The position numbers were made by a program, and so were the translations under genes. Under the pieces are notes generated by a model. The model was given only the letters and a program-made list of their open reading frames with translations, did no database searches and was not told where the DNA came from. From Plasmodium malariae (lineage: Eukaryota; Apicomplexa; Aconoidasida; Haemosporida; Plasmodiidae), in contig NC_041783.1 in the NCBI RefSeq assembly GCF_900090045.1, positions 496,001 to 560,000 of the forward strand: 64,000 nt of DNA. Direction: 5' to 3'. Shown in pieces: positions 13,399 to 25,357 of this stretch. Within the stretch, counting starts at the first letter, position 1. Every line of letters starts with the position of its first letter.

Positions 13399-13527
13399 AT
13401 TTTCGTAATTAAATATGTGTATAGTACATTTACATGAAAACATCAGCGTACATATGTTTACGCGCTTAAATCTATAGGCAAATATATCCATATACATTTA
13501 TTCATGTACATATGTACTTTTGCAAAT

Positions 13528-13615
13528 GTGAGCTCTTCTCACAAGGATAAGTAGAGCTCACGTATAATCCGAAAGCTGCTCACATTATATAATCCCTGCA
13601 CGGGGCATTTTCCCC
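13528..13615. other. inverted repeats upstream of VPS35
   Basis: A GC-richer island with two perfect hairpins: GTGAGCTC (13528-13535) pairs with GAGCTCAC (13554-13561) across an 18-base loop, and GGGG (13602-13605) pairs with CCCC (13612-13615). It sits 80-165 bp before the VPS35 start codon, probably in its 5' leader or promoter. It could be a structured leader, a small RNA or a protein-binding site. Confidence 0.4.
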
Positions 13616-13692
13616 TATATAATTTGCTTTTTCGTATATACACAGTACACCTGTATACACGTGTACACGTACATACATCCGTAATATTCATT

Positions 13693-16600
13693 ATGAATTC
13701 ATATAAAGATTGTAACAATGCAGTAGATGAAAAAAAATATTTGGACGAATGTATTTTTGTTGTTAAGGAGCAAAGCTTCTATATGAAACAGGCACTGGTA
13801 AGAAGAAGAAAAAAAAGGAAAAAGTACGATTAAGTATGTGCATATTTTTGTGTGTAGGGGCGGATATACGCTTGAAAAGTACAAAATAATTAATAAAAGT
13901 TGCACAACAATTGGAACTTGGAAACATATAAAAATAAAATAACTCACGTAAAACTTAACGGATTTTGTCTGAACAGAGTAGCGGACAAGTTTACCCCGTT
14001 CCGTTTTTTCCCATCAGAATAGTCATATTTTTTTTTTTTTTTTCTTTTTTTTACACAACAATTTGAGCTCGAAAAAAAAAATAAAATAAAATAAAATAAC
14101 ACAGAATTGTTGATAATTATATGTATCCATTTCTCTCCCATTTATAATATATATACATATATATATATTTTTTCTCTTTTCATTTTTGTATTTAGGAAAA
14201 TGGATCCCTCCGAGATACACTGAAACACGCATCAAACATGCTGTGCGAATTGAGAACATCGCATTTATCGCCCAAACATTATTATGAACTGTACATGTTA
14301 ATATTTAACGAATTGCAACATTTAGATAATTTCTTAAGTGATAAAAAGAAGCACAAGAAAAAATTCATTGATATATATGAGAGTGTTCAACATGCGGGAA
14401 ATATCATTCCGCGTTTATATTTATTAATAATAGTGGGTAGAAATTATATTAAGAATAAAGATATAAAAGCGAAATATATATTAAAAGATATGACTGAGTT
14501 ATGTAAAGGTATTCAACATCCTTTGAGAGGACTATTTTTGAGGTATTTCTTAATCCAGATGTGTAAAGATAGAATCCCAGATACAGGTAGCGAATATGAA
14601 GAAGCAGGTGGTGGAAATATTGATGATGCATTTGAATTCTTATTAACAAATTTTTATGAAAGTTTAAAGTTATGGAGTAGGATGAATGATAAAATAATAA
14701 AAATACCCAGTATGCAAGAGGAACAAATCGTTAATAATAGAGTAAAAGTGTTAAAAGAAAAAATGGATGTAAAGATGTTAGTGGGTTCAATATTAGTACG
14801 AATGTCACAATTAGAAGGTATGACCAAGCAATATTATTTAGAAAAATGTTTACCAAAGTTGTTATTATATTTATCTAATATTAATGATTCACTTATACAA
14901 CAATATATATTTGAATCAATCGTTCAAGTATTTAGTGATGAGTGTCATATTTACAGTTTAGAAATTTTATTAAATGCTATATTGAAGATAAATACTTCAC
15001 TAGATTTTAAAAGTATACTTATTACTTTATTAAAAAGGTTGAGGTATTTTATTGAATCAAACAAATATGAGTTACCAAAAGAGATAGACATATTTCATTT
15101 ATTTTATGATCATTTAGTACTGTACGTTAATAGAACATTGGACTACAATGGGAAAACAGCGTACAACGCAAATTTTGATGGTACAAACAAATATAAAACT
15201 AGTAATTTGGACTATAGCGAAACATATAGAAATGCAGAAAAGGTTGTACTTACGAATAACGGAAGCAGCGATGCGAGAAATAACTATGCGAATAATAACT
15301 ATGCGAGTAATAACTGTGCGAGTAATAACTGTGCGAGTAATAACTGTGCGAGTAATAACTGTGCGAGTAATAACTGTGCGAGTAATAACTGTGCGCGTAA
15401 TAACTGTGCGAGTAATAACTGTGCGAGTAATAACTATGCGAGTAATAACTATGCGAGTCATGATGTGAATAAAGATGGAAATAATGATGGGAATACTAAT
15501 AATAGTACCAATTTTATTGAGTCCACAAATGATCAAATAAGCAGTGAAACTCTGGGATATTACGACTCAACTGAGCAGCCATCACATGTAAGCAGTAATG
15601 GAAAGAATAATAAAAGCAGTTTGAACAACACGAATAACACGAATAAGCAGTATAACTGCAACTATGATAACAACCACAGTTATAACAAAAACATTTACAA
15701 GAACAACTGTAGTAGCAACAGTAATAACAGAAATGAAGACGAATATGTGCAAAATGTAGTAAAAATACTGCAGGTTATTTATGAGTTTATATTTTTATGT
15801 ATACGCCTTTATGACGATGTAACTATAAGCAAACTGTTTGTATTACCATATACCATTGTTTCTAATGTTAACCTTAACAACGACATGATCTGTGAACAAG
15901 TTATCAGCATTATTGTGCTACCTTTTAATTATTTAGGATTAAATGCCTTGAAAGGAAAAAACATGCAAGTGTTGTTAAGTAATATCATTGATAAACATAA
16001 AAAAAAATTAAGCCTCAATATTATAGATGCAATAATAGAATGCAGAAATAAAACTGTAATGTATGAAAATGTTGAAGAAATATTAAAATATATATCATCT
16101 ATATTTCATGAGAAAGTGAATAAAAATGAAGACATATTTAATTTAGAAAATAATTCTATAACATACATATCAGAAAAAATATGCAAATTTTTTCATATCA
16201 TAACCAACACAAATGATATAGATCAAAAATATAATATATGCATGTTGTTTTATAAATATATTGAAAATAGCTCTTATATAGTGCACCTGCTACCGACAGT
16301 CGTGTTTACCTTGTTGCACATAGTCACTGCAATAATTAATATAGAAGCGGGGAACAGTAAAAATAGCAATAATGTTAACAATAATAGGAATAGTGGTAGT
16401 GTTAATAATAAGGGTGCTAATAATAGCAATAATAATGATCGTAATAACGATCGTAATAACGATCGTAATAACGATAGCAATAACGATAGCAATAACGATA
16501 GTGGTAGTAACTTCTTTTTGGAAAAAAAAGAAGACACATATGATGAGGCATCCTATGACAAAGACAGAATCGCTCCGTTAGTGGAATACCACAATGATAG

Positions 16601-17384
16601 CGTTGACGAAAAAGTAATTAGCAAGTACAACATGTATGTAAAAAATATATTTAAATTCATTCACACAAATTTGCAGGAAGTAGCTAGTCAAATCCCAGTG
16701 CTTACGTTCAAACTGTTTTTACACAGTGCTGTAGTAGTAAACAATTACTATTACTTTGTACAAACACACTCCTTTATCTCTTTTGATAATTTAGAAGCAA
16801 TATGTTATGAATTTATTACACAACCTCTTATCATTTATGAAGAAGATATTAACATGTCATCTCAACAATTTGAGTGTATTATATGGATTGTTGGTATATT
16901 ATGTTCCTATATCACAATATTAGAAAATGAAAATTATGATAATATTGCATTAAAATTAACACAACATGCAAATAAACTGTTAAAAAAAAAAGATCAATGC
17001 TTAGGAGTTTTAAAATGCTCTCATTTATATTGGGAAAATAAAAAATATAGAAATAGCACAAAAGTTCTTGAATGTTTACAAAAAAGTGTAAAAAATGCAG
17101 AAATAGCTATGCAGTCAAATAATGATAATATAATTCTTTATGTTTATATGCTACAAAAATATGTGTATTATTATGAAGCTGAAAATATCGAAATTACAGA
17201 AGAAAGTTTAAATTATTTAATTCATATTTGCCAAGAGTATTGCACTAAATCCAGTAGTAATAATAATAACTCCCCCTTTAAGCAAGAATTTATACAAACT
17301 ATTAAATACATACAAGAGAAAAAAAAAAATTCGAACACCTTTGCAAAGATAAACGTAAATGCGGTTCCTTTACGGGTGGAGTAG
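13693..17384 (+). CDS. VPS35: vacuolar protein sorting-associated protein 35 (retromer)
   Basis: Two exons, 13693-13797 and 14196-17384, joined in phase 0, 1097 residues. VPS35 is the core scaffold of the retromer cargo-selective complex, binding VPS26 and VPS29 and recycling cargo from endosome-like compartments. The N-terminus matches the family closely: LDE...FVVKEQSFYMKQAL, then LKHASNMLCELRTSHLSPKHYYELY, the diagnostic PRLYLL at about residue 107, and HPLRGLFLRYFL. The match starts at the proposed ATG, which fixes exon 1. Typical family length is about 800; the excess comes from Asn/Ser-rich inserts at about residues 345-500 (with an NNCAS repeat) and about 750-800. The C-terminal alpha-solenoid is readable after the inserts. 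Confidence 0.96.
15283..15456 (+). repeat. 15-bp coding minisatellite in VPS35 (NNCAS)n
   Basis: About 11-12 copies of gcgagtaataactgt, in frame, encoding Asn-Asn-Cys-Ala-Ser, with Tyr replacing Cys in the outer copies and one Ser-to-Arg change. It forms part of the low-complexity insert of VPS35. Confidence 0.95.
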
Positions 17385-18285
17385 ACCCCCTGCAAGTACT
17401 CATCACGCATATATTTGACCAACAATCACTTGACATTCCTATATTTTCCATACAAAATATATGTACACCATGCAAATAAACCCCCCTTCTATAGAAAATG
17501 TTTACACAGCAGGGAATAAATATCAGAATGTATCTCCATTTGGTACACAATTAAAGTATACATACACCTTGAATGTTGTATTTTAATTTGGATAAAAAAA
17601 AAAAAAAAAAAAAAAAAGTATGCAACAATTAAATGCACACTACTTTCGCAGTAATTAATTTTTTTATTTATATTCACAAATTATAGCTAGCTAAAAAAAA
17701 AAAAAAAAAGAAAAAAAAATATTCAAAAAATTAAATATAGCAATAAAGGAGTACTTATGAAAAATTACACAAACACGTACATATGAGCACACACACATTT
17801 GATTTTATACTTTCATTTTATCATACTTCACTTCATTATGTTAGATGTTACTGTACTGTGTTATATTATACTTTGTTGTATTTTATTGTGTTGTAATTTA
17901 TCTGTGTTTACGTTATTTTACCGTGTTATAGTTTATTTTTTGTTTTGTTTTATGTAGATCAGTTTTGACTGTATAAAGATCTAATAAGGTTACCTCTAAT
18001 TTATTGGACCTACTTAATTTAAATTTTTTTTTTTTTTTTTTTTTTGTCCCAACTTCAATTTATGTAAAGCTTACATGTTTGATTTTGTTAAAATATATTG
18101 GTGTGTGTATGTGGATATGTAAATTTTCATATAATAAACTTTAATATATTTTGAACTAGAATTTAAAAGAGGAGCAGTCTTTTCCTTCTTTATTTATTTT
18201 TTTATTTCCATTTTTATTTTAATTTTTCTATCCTCTTGTTCCTTCTTTTTTTTTTTTTTTTTTCAGAATTGTAATTATTTTGCCT
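17385..18285. other. intergenic between convergent genes
   Basis: 3' flanks of VPS35 (plus) and mitochondrial L11 (minus). Long A and T runs, then a TTTTATTGTG-like degenerate repeat at 17840-17945. No gene seen. Confidence 0.6.
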
Positions 18286-19687
18286 CTACTTCTTAGACCT
18301 CTTCTGATGCTTGTTCCTCGTTCTGATATCCTTTTTTATGTTGTCTAGCTGATTAATGTCGACAAAATACTTTTTTTTCTCGTCATCATCTAGTTCTCTG
18401 CATACCTTTATTCCCATGCTTTTGCATGTACCTTAACATATGAACAACATAAATAAAATAGTATATATTTATGAGGGGGCACAATGCAAAGTAACATATC
18501 TGAATTGTAATTTGGATTTATGTATTTCTTCATATATTGCTCAAAATCTTTATATTTTAAAAGTTTTTTTTTTTTTTTTTTTTTTTTTTCTTACCGATAA
18601 TATATTTGCAAATACTTTTTAAAGACAGATTTATCAAAGAGGGGTCCATACGCTTACATTTAGCAATATGAAAAACCTATTTGTATTTTTGAAGAATATA
18701 ATTAATCATATAACTTAATGTACTTTTTTTTAATTAACATAAAAAGACGTAAATTTGTATACAGCAAAAGAAAAAAAGGATTCATGAAATAAAACATTTA
18801 ACGAACAGAATAAATGCAACCAGTGAGTGTACAAATGTGTATACGAATGTATGTAAAAAAAAAAAAAAAAAAAAAAGCACCTCAGCTAAGGTAATAGCCC
18901 CAACAATATGATGTTTTGGTGTGGAACTGAACATAGGAACCCTAGCGCATCTTCTGATGAACCACACAACTGTTGGAGTTCTCAAATAGAATCTGTATGT
19001 CCTGAAATGCTCAGAAAAATGCATACTCATAAAGTACATACACACGCGTATGCTAGATGGCACAAAAATACTAAAATTTCAGGGTGTTTCTCGAACGGAG
19101 GAAACGTTTACATCGTTCTTAGAAAATTTATAACCAATTGTATTGTTTTTATTAAAATACTCATTTTGACATATTAAAGTATGCACTAAGAGAACTAGAT
19201 ATATATAGTATGAATTATAATATTTATTACAAAAAAAAAGAGCTACACAATTTTGACTTTTATCACGAATTTTCAACTATATGAAAAAAAGATGACTAAC
19301 ATTTGAATAAACACTATTTTCTATTTTTCTATTTATTTTTTAAACCTGTCATTTAATGGTTCCAGTGTAACTTGAATAGGAACATTCTTTGATATATTTT
19401 TTGTTCGTTCGCTAAATTCTTTGAAAAACGTCATCATATTTATACCTACATGTGATAGAACAACAGAAATAGTTTCCACGTGAATCAGAAGGAAATAAAG
19501 AATCTTTCTGTCTTGATTTGCACCGAGTACATATGTGAGTTATACATGTACATCAACGGATAAATTCATACATATATATATACAAGAATGAATGCATACC
19601 TAATGGTCCTAGGGTTTGACCAATACTGGCACTTGGTTTTGCAGTACCCGCCATAACAATCATATTAAATCTTCCTATTCTGGACAT
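18286..19687 (-). CDS. MRPL11: mitochondrial-type ribosomal protein L11
   Basis: Five short exons on the minus strand: 19687-19600, 19445-19346, 19001-18881, 18676-18595 and 18431-18286, total 178 residues, all phases consistent. Bacterial-type L11 (uL11) binds 23S-type rRNA at the GTPase-associated centre. Family landmarks appear in order: an N-terminal strand ending SIGQTLGPLG (compare the PPLGPxLGQxG loop), GINMMTFFKEFSERTK, the TYRFYLRTPTVVWFI strand, then the C-terminal RNA-binding domain FHIAKCKRM...IIGTCKSMGIKV, the hallmark GTxxSMGI. It resembles animal MRPL11 more than cytosolic L12. No long leader is visible, so mitochondrial rather than apicoplast location is inferred from that resemblance. 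One donor (GAG/GTGC) is unusual. No frame exceeds 45 codons, so ORF scans miss it. Confidence 0.93.
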
Positions 19688-20113
19688 TTTTTTTTTTTTT
19701 TTGCTTGTTATTCCTTATTTTGTGGGAACAAGAAAAAAGAGCACCAATAAAAAAAACGACAAAAAATTAAAAAAATATATATGCCACAAGAACGTATATT
19801 AAAAATGGGTTAAACAAAATATTCCACAAGGATACAGCAAGCAGAAACGATAAACCATGCCACAACGAACATGCATGCATGTATGCATATACGTTTTATA
19901 TTCAAAGGCTCATGGTTTCAAAACATTTTCAAAATGAACATTTTTTTATTATACATATTAGAAAAAACCACTGCAATTTAAGCCTTTATAAGTGTATGCT
20001 AATTTCCAACATTATTATATTATCTTGTGAAATACAACATTTGTTTCTTTGAAACTATGCAAATGTGAAATTTTGAAATTATGAAAATGTGAACATGTGA
20101 ACATGTTTCGTTT
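19688..20113. other. intergenic, L11 upstream region
   Basis: 5' flank of the L11 gene. Contains AT-rich DNA and a short open frame on the minus strand near 19880 (MFVVAWFIVSACC) that is too short to call. No repeats of note. Confidence 0.5.
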
Positions 20114-20536
20114 TTATTTTAATATAGGTACTCTTGTTACTCCTCTTTTGCTTAAATTACTCAGGTGTTAAAAATAGGATAAACCGTTAAGCATATAAAA
20201 CATACGAATTACAAATTTCGTTTCTGTTCTTTTTCTTTCTTTACAATCAGTACTTTCATCATATTAATTCGCATTTCTAATATTTATATTCCACCCGTTT
20301 ATTTTGTTTTATTTTATTTTTTATTTTATATATTTTTTTTTTTTTTTCCTCCCTATTTATATGTTAAATGTTTATGAGTTTAACCTGCCTATACCAAGTT
20401 CTTAAATATTGAGGAATACCTTATATTTTTGTAGTTAATATGAGGTAACTAATTCATTTCATTAAAGAATATTTAAATAAAAACATACCTTTACATGCTG
20501 CATGTTTTATTGATAATTCGTGTAGGACATTGAGCA
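20114..20536 (-). CDS. candidate small basic protein, 5' end unresolved
   Basis: Three phase-consistent segments: about 20536-20489 (LLNVLHELSIKHAACK, donor GTATGT), 20274-20213 (MRINMMKVLIVKKEKEQKRN, donor GTAATT) and 20150-20114 (KRGVTRVPILK, stop). The second segment has its own ATG, so a two-exon, 32-residue product is possible. If the first segment is real, its start lies elsewhere, because a stop codon sits just upstream and I see no acceptor. Basic, with no known domain. The introns would be about 62 and 214 bp. Confidence 0.33.
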
Positions 20537-21327
20537 AGTTAATTTATTTCTCCTTTGAGCATACCTTTTTTTTTTTTTTTTTATTATTTCTTTTTTTTTT
20601 GTGTGTGCATAGCATCATAGTAGCAAAGGGGAAAAAAAAATGTATGCATATATATGTGATACGTGTATGTATTACATATATATAAACTATACTTTTATGC
20701 ATATATGCAATAACTTCAATTCTTTCCAGTTCACACTTACACACATTTTTAAGCATATTATTTTAATATTAAATGATCAATTTCTTATTCTTATTCTTAT
20801 TCTTATTCGTATTATCATTCGTATTCTCATTCGTATTCTCATTCGTATTCTCATTCGTATTCTCATTCGTATTCTCATTCGTATTATCATTCGTATTCTC
20901 ATTCATATTCTCATTCTTTTTCTTTTTCCTTCTTTTTTTTTTTTTATTTCTTCTCTTAAATAGGAATATATATATTACACCCAATCTTAAGGTTTCTCAA
21001 ACTAAATTTTTTTTTTGGAACTTTGTTATATACAAATAATTTGCATGAACAGTTAATAATTTTTTTTTTTTTTCATACTAAATAGGCAATATTTTTTCTT
21101 TTTTTTTTTTTTTTTTTTAGTCTTTCAGCTCTTACGTTATTCTTCAATTTGCAGTATTTTCCCCCTTTTTTGTTTGTTTTTTATTTTATCTCCCATATAT
21201 AATGATATTATAATTATGCATACATTCATATATAAAGCGTAAAGAAATATTACTTATAATATACCTCCTATTTAACTTAAATTTTTCAAATAAATGCTGA
21301 AATATTCACGTATATATAAGTATATAT
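20537..21327. other. intergenic with repeats, upstream of actin-like gene
   Basis: Poly-T tracts and a 12-bp repeat at 20780-20925. Likely holds the promoter and 5' UTR of the actin-like gene beginning at 21328. Confidence 0.6.
20780..20925. repeat. 12-bp TTCGTATTCTCA tandem repeat
   Basis: Roughly ten copies of a 12-bp unit (ttcgtattctca, some with attatca). The period keeps frame, so it reads as FVFS on the plus strand and NENT on the minus strand, but there is no start, splice or neighbouring coding support. Confidence 0.9.
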
Positions 21328-23004
21328 ATGGATAACCAAACAATTATAATTGACAACGGTTCAGGTAAGAACTACGTGTAACCAGCCATATTCTGAAATG
21401 CTGCTTGAATATATATATATATATATATATGTTTGAATGTGAACGTATAAATTTACATAGGTATATATGTGTACATTTAAGCACTTATATGCTTATTTAT
21501 ACGTACATTTATATATATCTCCATTTATATGTATGTAGTAAAAAACGATATGGCATACAGCTGGTCAGGATAAAATCTAAAAGGCCCCCTTTTTTTACAG
21601 CTCTTACATCCAACTGTTTACGTGTATGGGTTTTTTACTCTTTGTGTAGGTTATATAAAAGCAGGATTGAATGTTTATGATGAGCCGTCAATAGTATTTC
21701 CAACGGTGGTTGGACATCAACGTAACAGTGAAGAAAAGCAAACGTATGTTGGAGATGAAGCAATTTACCATGAATCAGAATTATCCATTTATCGACCAAT
21801 AGACCATGGACATATAAGTGACTGGGATTTGGCACAAACAACATGGGAATATACATTAAGTTGTGTTGATCAGAAAAGAAATGTAGAAAATATTTTGTTA
21901 ACCGAACCACCTTTATGTTCAAGTTCACATAGGACAAAAATGGGGGAAATGTTCTTTGAATTTTTCGATTTTAATAATTTAAATATTTCAGTTTCTGGAT
22001 TAATGTCGATATATGCTGCTGGATTAACAACAGGATTAGTGTTAGATATAGGAGAAGGAGTAACTCAATCTATTCCTGTATTCGATGGATATATTGAAAA
22101 AAACTGCATTATACGTTCAGACTTTGGTGGAGAAGAATTAAGTATGTTTTTACAAAAATTAATATGTGATATTGGTTATAGTGTTACAACAAGAAAGAAT
22201 TTTGAATATGTCAAAAATATTAAGGAAACGTTATGTTTTTGTTCATTAAATCCACCAAAAGATCAAATGAGAGACGATTTAGCGGTTACATATACCTTAC
22301 CTGATGGAGATATTTTAAGAGATGGTTATGACTCCATAGAAATATCACATGAACGTTTTTATGTTCCTGAGGCTTTGTTTAATCCTCTTATCTGTCATAG
22401 GGATAGTTTAAGTATCGTTGATATTGTATGGAAATCTATTTTATTGTGTCCCATGGAAAACAGGAAAACCTTAACTAGTTATATTATACTGTCAGGGGGG
22501 TCCACCCTTTTTCCTAATTTAGTAGAAAGACTAGAAAAAGAAATAAAAAATAATGCTCCACAAAATGCAAGGTCCGCTGTTAAGGTAATTTAGAAAAAAA
22601 AAAAAAAAAAAATGGGACAAACTTAGTTTTTATTTTTTGTCCACACAGCAGTTCCTGTGTGCGTTTCGAGAAGTGTAAATATATATGTATATATATATGT
22701 GTATACACTTACATATATGTATGCATGTGTGTGTGAATGTGTATATATATATATATATATGTAATGAAATGCATATCCACCTGTTCATTTACATCTGAGA
22801 TCCTTTCATTTCTTCCAATAAAAGGTGCACGCATACGAAAACAGAGCAATTATGGCGTGGTTGGGAGCAAAGATATTTTCGCAGCCTGAATTGAGGGAAG
22901 CCCAAGAAGGTTTATGGATATCAAAAGAGGAGTATGAAGAGATAGGCAGTAACATTATTTTAATAAAAGTAAGATCGAAAAAAAAAAAAAATGATAAATT
23001 GTAA
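21328..23004 (+). CDS. actin-like / actin-related protein
   Basis: Exons 21328-21364, 21650-22584 and 22825-23004, phases consistent, 383 residues, the usual size for an actin fold. Exon 1 carries the phosphate-1 loop (IIIDNGSG, then YIKAG across the junction). Exon 2 has LVLDIGEGVT (phosphate 2) and ILSGGSTLFPNLVERLEKEI (the adenosine-binding block). Exon 3 has AWLGAKIFS and WISKEEYEEIG, the canonical C-terminal signature. Sequence divergence is too large for conventional actin; it looks closest to the centractin/ARP1-type or the apicomplexan actin-like proteins. In actin the C-terminus is HRKCF; here it is IILIK. The last codons are ambiguous: the frame may read on to a stop at 23002-23004 or use a GTAAGA donor after 22968 joined to 23604-23624. 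Confidence 0.92.
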
Positions 23005-23130
23005 AATGATAAATGGTAAAATGATAAATGGTAAAATGATAAATGGTAAAATGATATATGGTAAAATGATAAATGGTAAAATGATAAATGGTAAAATATT
23101 AAATTGTAAAATAATAAATGATAAAATAAA
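22990..23130. repeat. 15-bp ATGATAAATGGTAAA tandem repeat
   Basis: About eight copies beginning at the very end of the actin-like coding region. The first copy contains the read-through stop codon. Confidence 0.9.
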
Positions 23131-24002
23131 TTATCTCTATTTCTCATAGAATATTTATTTGCCTACAATTTGATTATTAAAATTAATTTATATGCGTAAT
23201 ATATATTAAACACGACTTTCCGATTAAATATTAATATAAATTCTACAAATTTGAGACACTGTATTTTGTTAAATGTTTGCAATGTATTATATCTGCCTTA
23301 TATGTTAGTTTTTTTTATTATTCGAGAAAAAGTACCAAAAATATAGATACATATATGTACGCATACAAATACACATATACATGTGAATTGTATTCCATAT
23401 TTTCGAATGCAAGCTGTGAGCATAGAGAAGCTATACCTTTTATATATTATGTGTTTCATTTTGATTTTTTACCCTCATGTACTTTTTACCATTCTTTGAC
23501 ACTCTCATATAATGTTTTTTTTGGCGTTTATTTATTAAACATACATATTTTTTTTATATTTTTTTTTTGAACATGTTATATTCCATATTTTTTAATTTTA
23601 TAGGCACCTCTAAAGCTTACTTAATAGGACTTTCATTTTTATTTTTTCGTTACTCATTTTTCATTGTTCTGATTAGTCGCCTTTTTTCCTTAGTTATTTT
23701 ACCTTTTCCTTTTTATTGTTCTTCGTATTTTTCTTATCCTTCTTATTTTCCTTCTTATTTTTATCTTCTTTTTCTGTTTCTTTTTCTTTTTTTTTTCTTT
23801 TTTTTATTTTTTATGTAACTTTTTCGATATTTCTTATGAACTTATGGCTTATTTTTTAGTGTACCCTTTATTCCTTTTTTTAATTTTTCCTTGCTATAAA
23901 AAATAAAATAAAATAAAAAAAAAAGTATCATTGTATGTCATTTGTGAAAAGACTATTTTATATGTATACCCTCATAAAATTCAAATCTTTAACTTTTTGT
24001 TC
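23131..24002. other. intergenic between convergent genes
   Basis: Pyrimidine-rich DNA, including a C/T-rich stretch 23640-23815. It contains the possible alternative last exon of the actin-like gene (23604-23624) and otherwise nothing I can call. Confidence 0.5.
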
Positions 24003-25357
24003 CTAAGAATTAGTAACCTGCTCCTTTATTATGTTTTCTATTTTATAATTGTAGACTCCTCTTTGCGCTTTTGTGGACACTAGGTGATGCAGATTCTTTG
24101 CAACATCATGTATTTTCTTATCTTTGAGCTTCTTATTGTGCAGCTATAAAGTAGATATAATTTTATTTCAATTTTATTTTTATTTTTTTTTTTTTAAGGG
24201 GATCTATTAGAGTAAAATATGGTTATATGTATACGCTTCATAGATGAACACTGGTGATTTATACGTAAAAATGAATGCGTACTTGTATGGATTAAGTGCA
24301 TATATTATTTACTTATATATATGCTTGCGTATGTATGTATGCATATATTTGTGTGCGTATGTGCTCCCTTCCACCCGCTCCCAATAATGCAGAGGGTGGT
24401 GATCATTACACTTTTGGCTTACCAGTTGCTTATTTTCTTTTTCCGCAAGTCCTAGAAGCATATATTCTCTTTGTTCTTTTACCTATGAACATTAAAAGAG
24501 AATAAGAAATTTTGGTAGTAATGTAGTTTCTTCTTTTCTTTTCATTTCTTATCTTTTCCTTCTCATTCTTTTCTATTTTTAACATTCTTACATAATTGTC
24601 CATTTCGATAATCTGTCTTTTTCTCTTAAAAAAATCGTGAATGTATTTCCTCGAGTAGAAGCCACGAAAGCTGTTCATTAAGGTAAAGAAGCGAATATAG
24701 ATATGTACATATGTATATATGTACGTATGTATGTATTCATAAGATATGTGCACATAATACATCCATGCACTTGTCTATATGTGCGACTACTTATTATAGG
24801 TAAACTCTCTATTATTATTTTTATTTTTTAATCTATTTATCTATTTTACGTCTTCTGTATTTTTATTGCATTATCTGAAAGGAATATGATTTTCTGCTGC
24901 TCCAACTTCTGATGTTTCATTTTTTTTAACAAACACTTGCATCGGAAAATCTCTATTTGGCCCTTCACATGATTCAAAAATTGCCTGATATGTAAATAAA
25001 GGAAATCGTTCCAAGTGTTAAATACACTAGTCTGATGTTTACTGCTACATATGCATATATATATATTTGTATATGTCATATGTGCGCATGTATTTATATC
25101 TCCCTTAAGAAAGCTTAATTTTACTTATAAATCATGTACGTCTTTCTTGCTAGGAATCCCCTACAGCATTTTTGTATGACAATTGCGGCTAACACTTCTT
25201 TTTTCGCATTTTCTTTTTTTTCTCTATTAAAAATTAATATATATGTTAGCAAATAATTTCAACAGAAAATGTAATATGTTTTTTATCGGTGTAACCTTAA
25301 AGACTTCTTGTATTCATGCGATAAGCTTTTGTACTCTAATAATTTTGCTAATTCCAT
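24003..25357 (-). CDS. SPATA17: SPATA17-like IQ-motif protein
   Basis: Six exons: 25357-25296, 25223-25125, 24984-24850, 24670-24592, 24482-24423 and 24143-24003; 191 residues, every phase consistent. Two IQ calmodulin-binding motifs are visible, VIQKCCRGFLARKTY and IKIQKTFRGFYSRKYI, the latter formed only after splicing (AAG AC/C). The tail LHHLVSTKAQRGVYN matches the SPATA17 block HYLLSTKQIPGIYN, and the spacing from the last IQ motif to STK equals that of human SPATA17 as I remember it (63 residues). SPATA17 is a sperm/axoneme-associated IQ protein, so a role in the flagellum of male gametes is inferred. The intron 24591-24483 is itself open and lysine-rich and can be mistaken for coding. 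Vertebrate homologues are longer; this one stops soon after the conserved block. Confidence 0.82.

Noticed and set aside
20780..20925. CRISPR-like regular array
   Set aside because: Units are directly adjacent 12-mers with no unique spacers; a eukaryotic minisatellite.
24483..24591. Open lysine-rich frame looking like coding sequence in the SPATA17-like gene
   Set aside because: It is bounded by GTAAGA and ATAG, and removing it restores a frame (VKEQREYMLLGLAEKENKQL) whose length fits the family spacing; reading through gives no phase-compatible exit.
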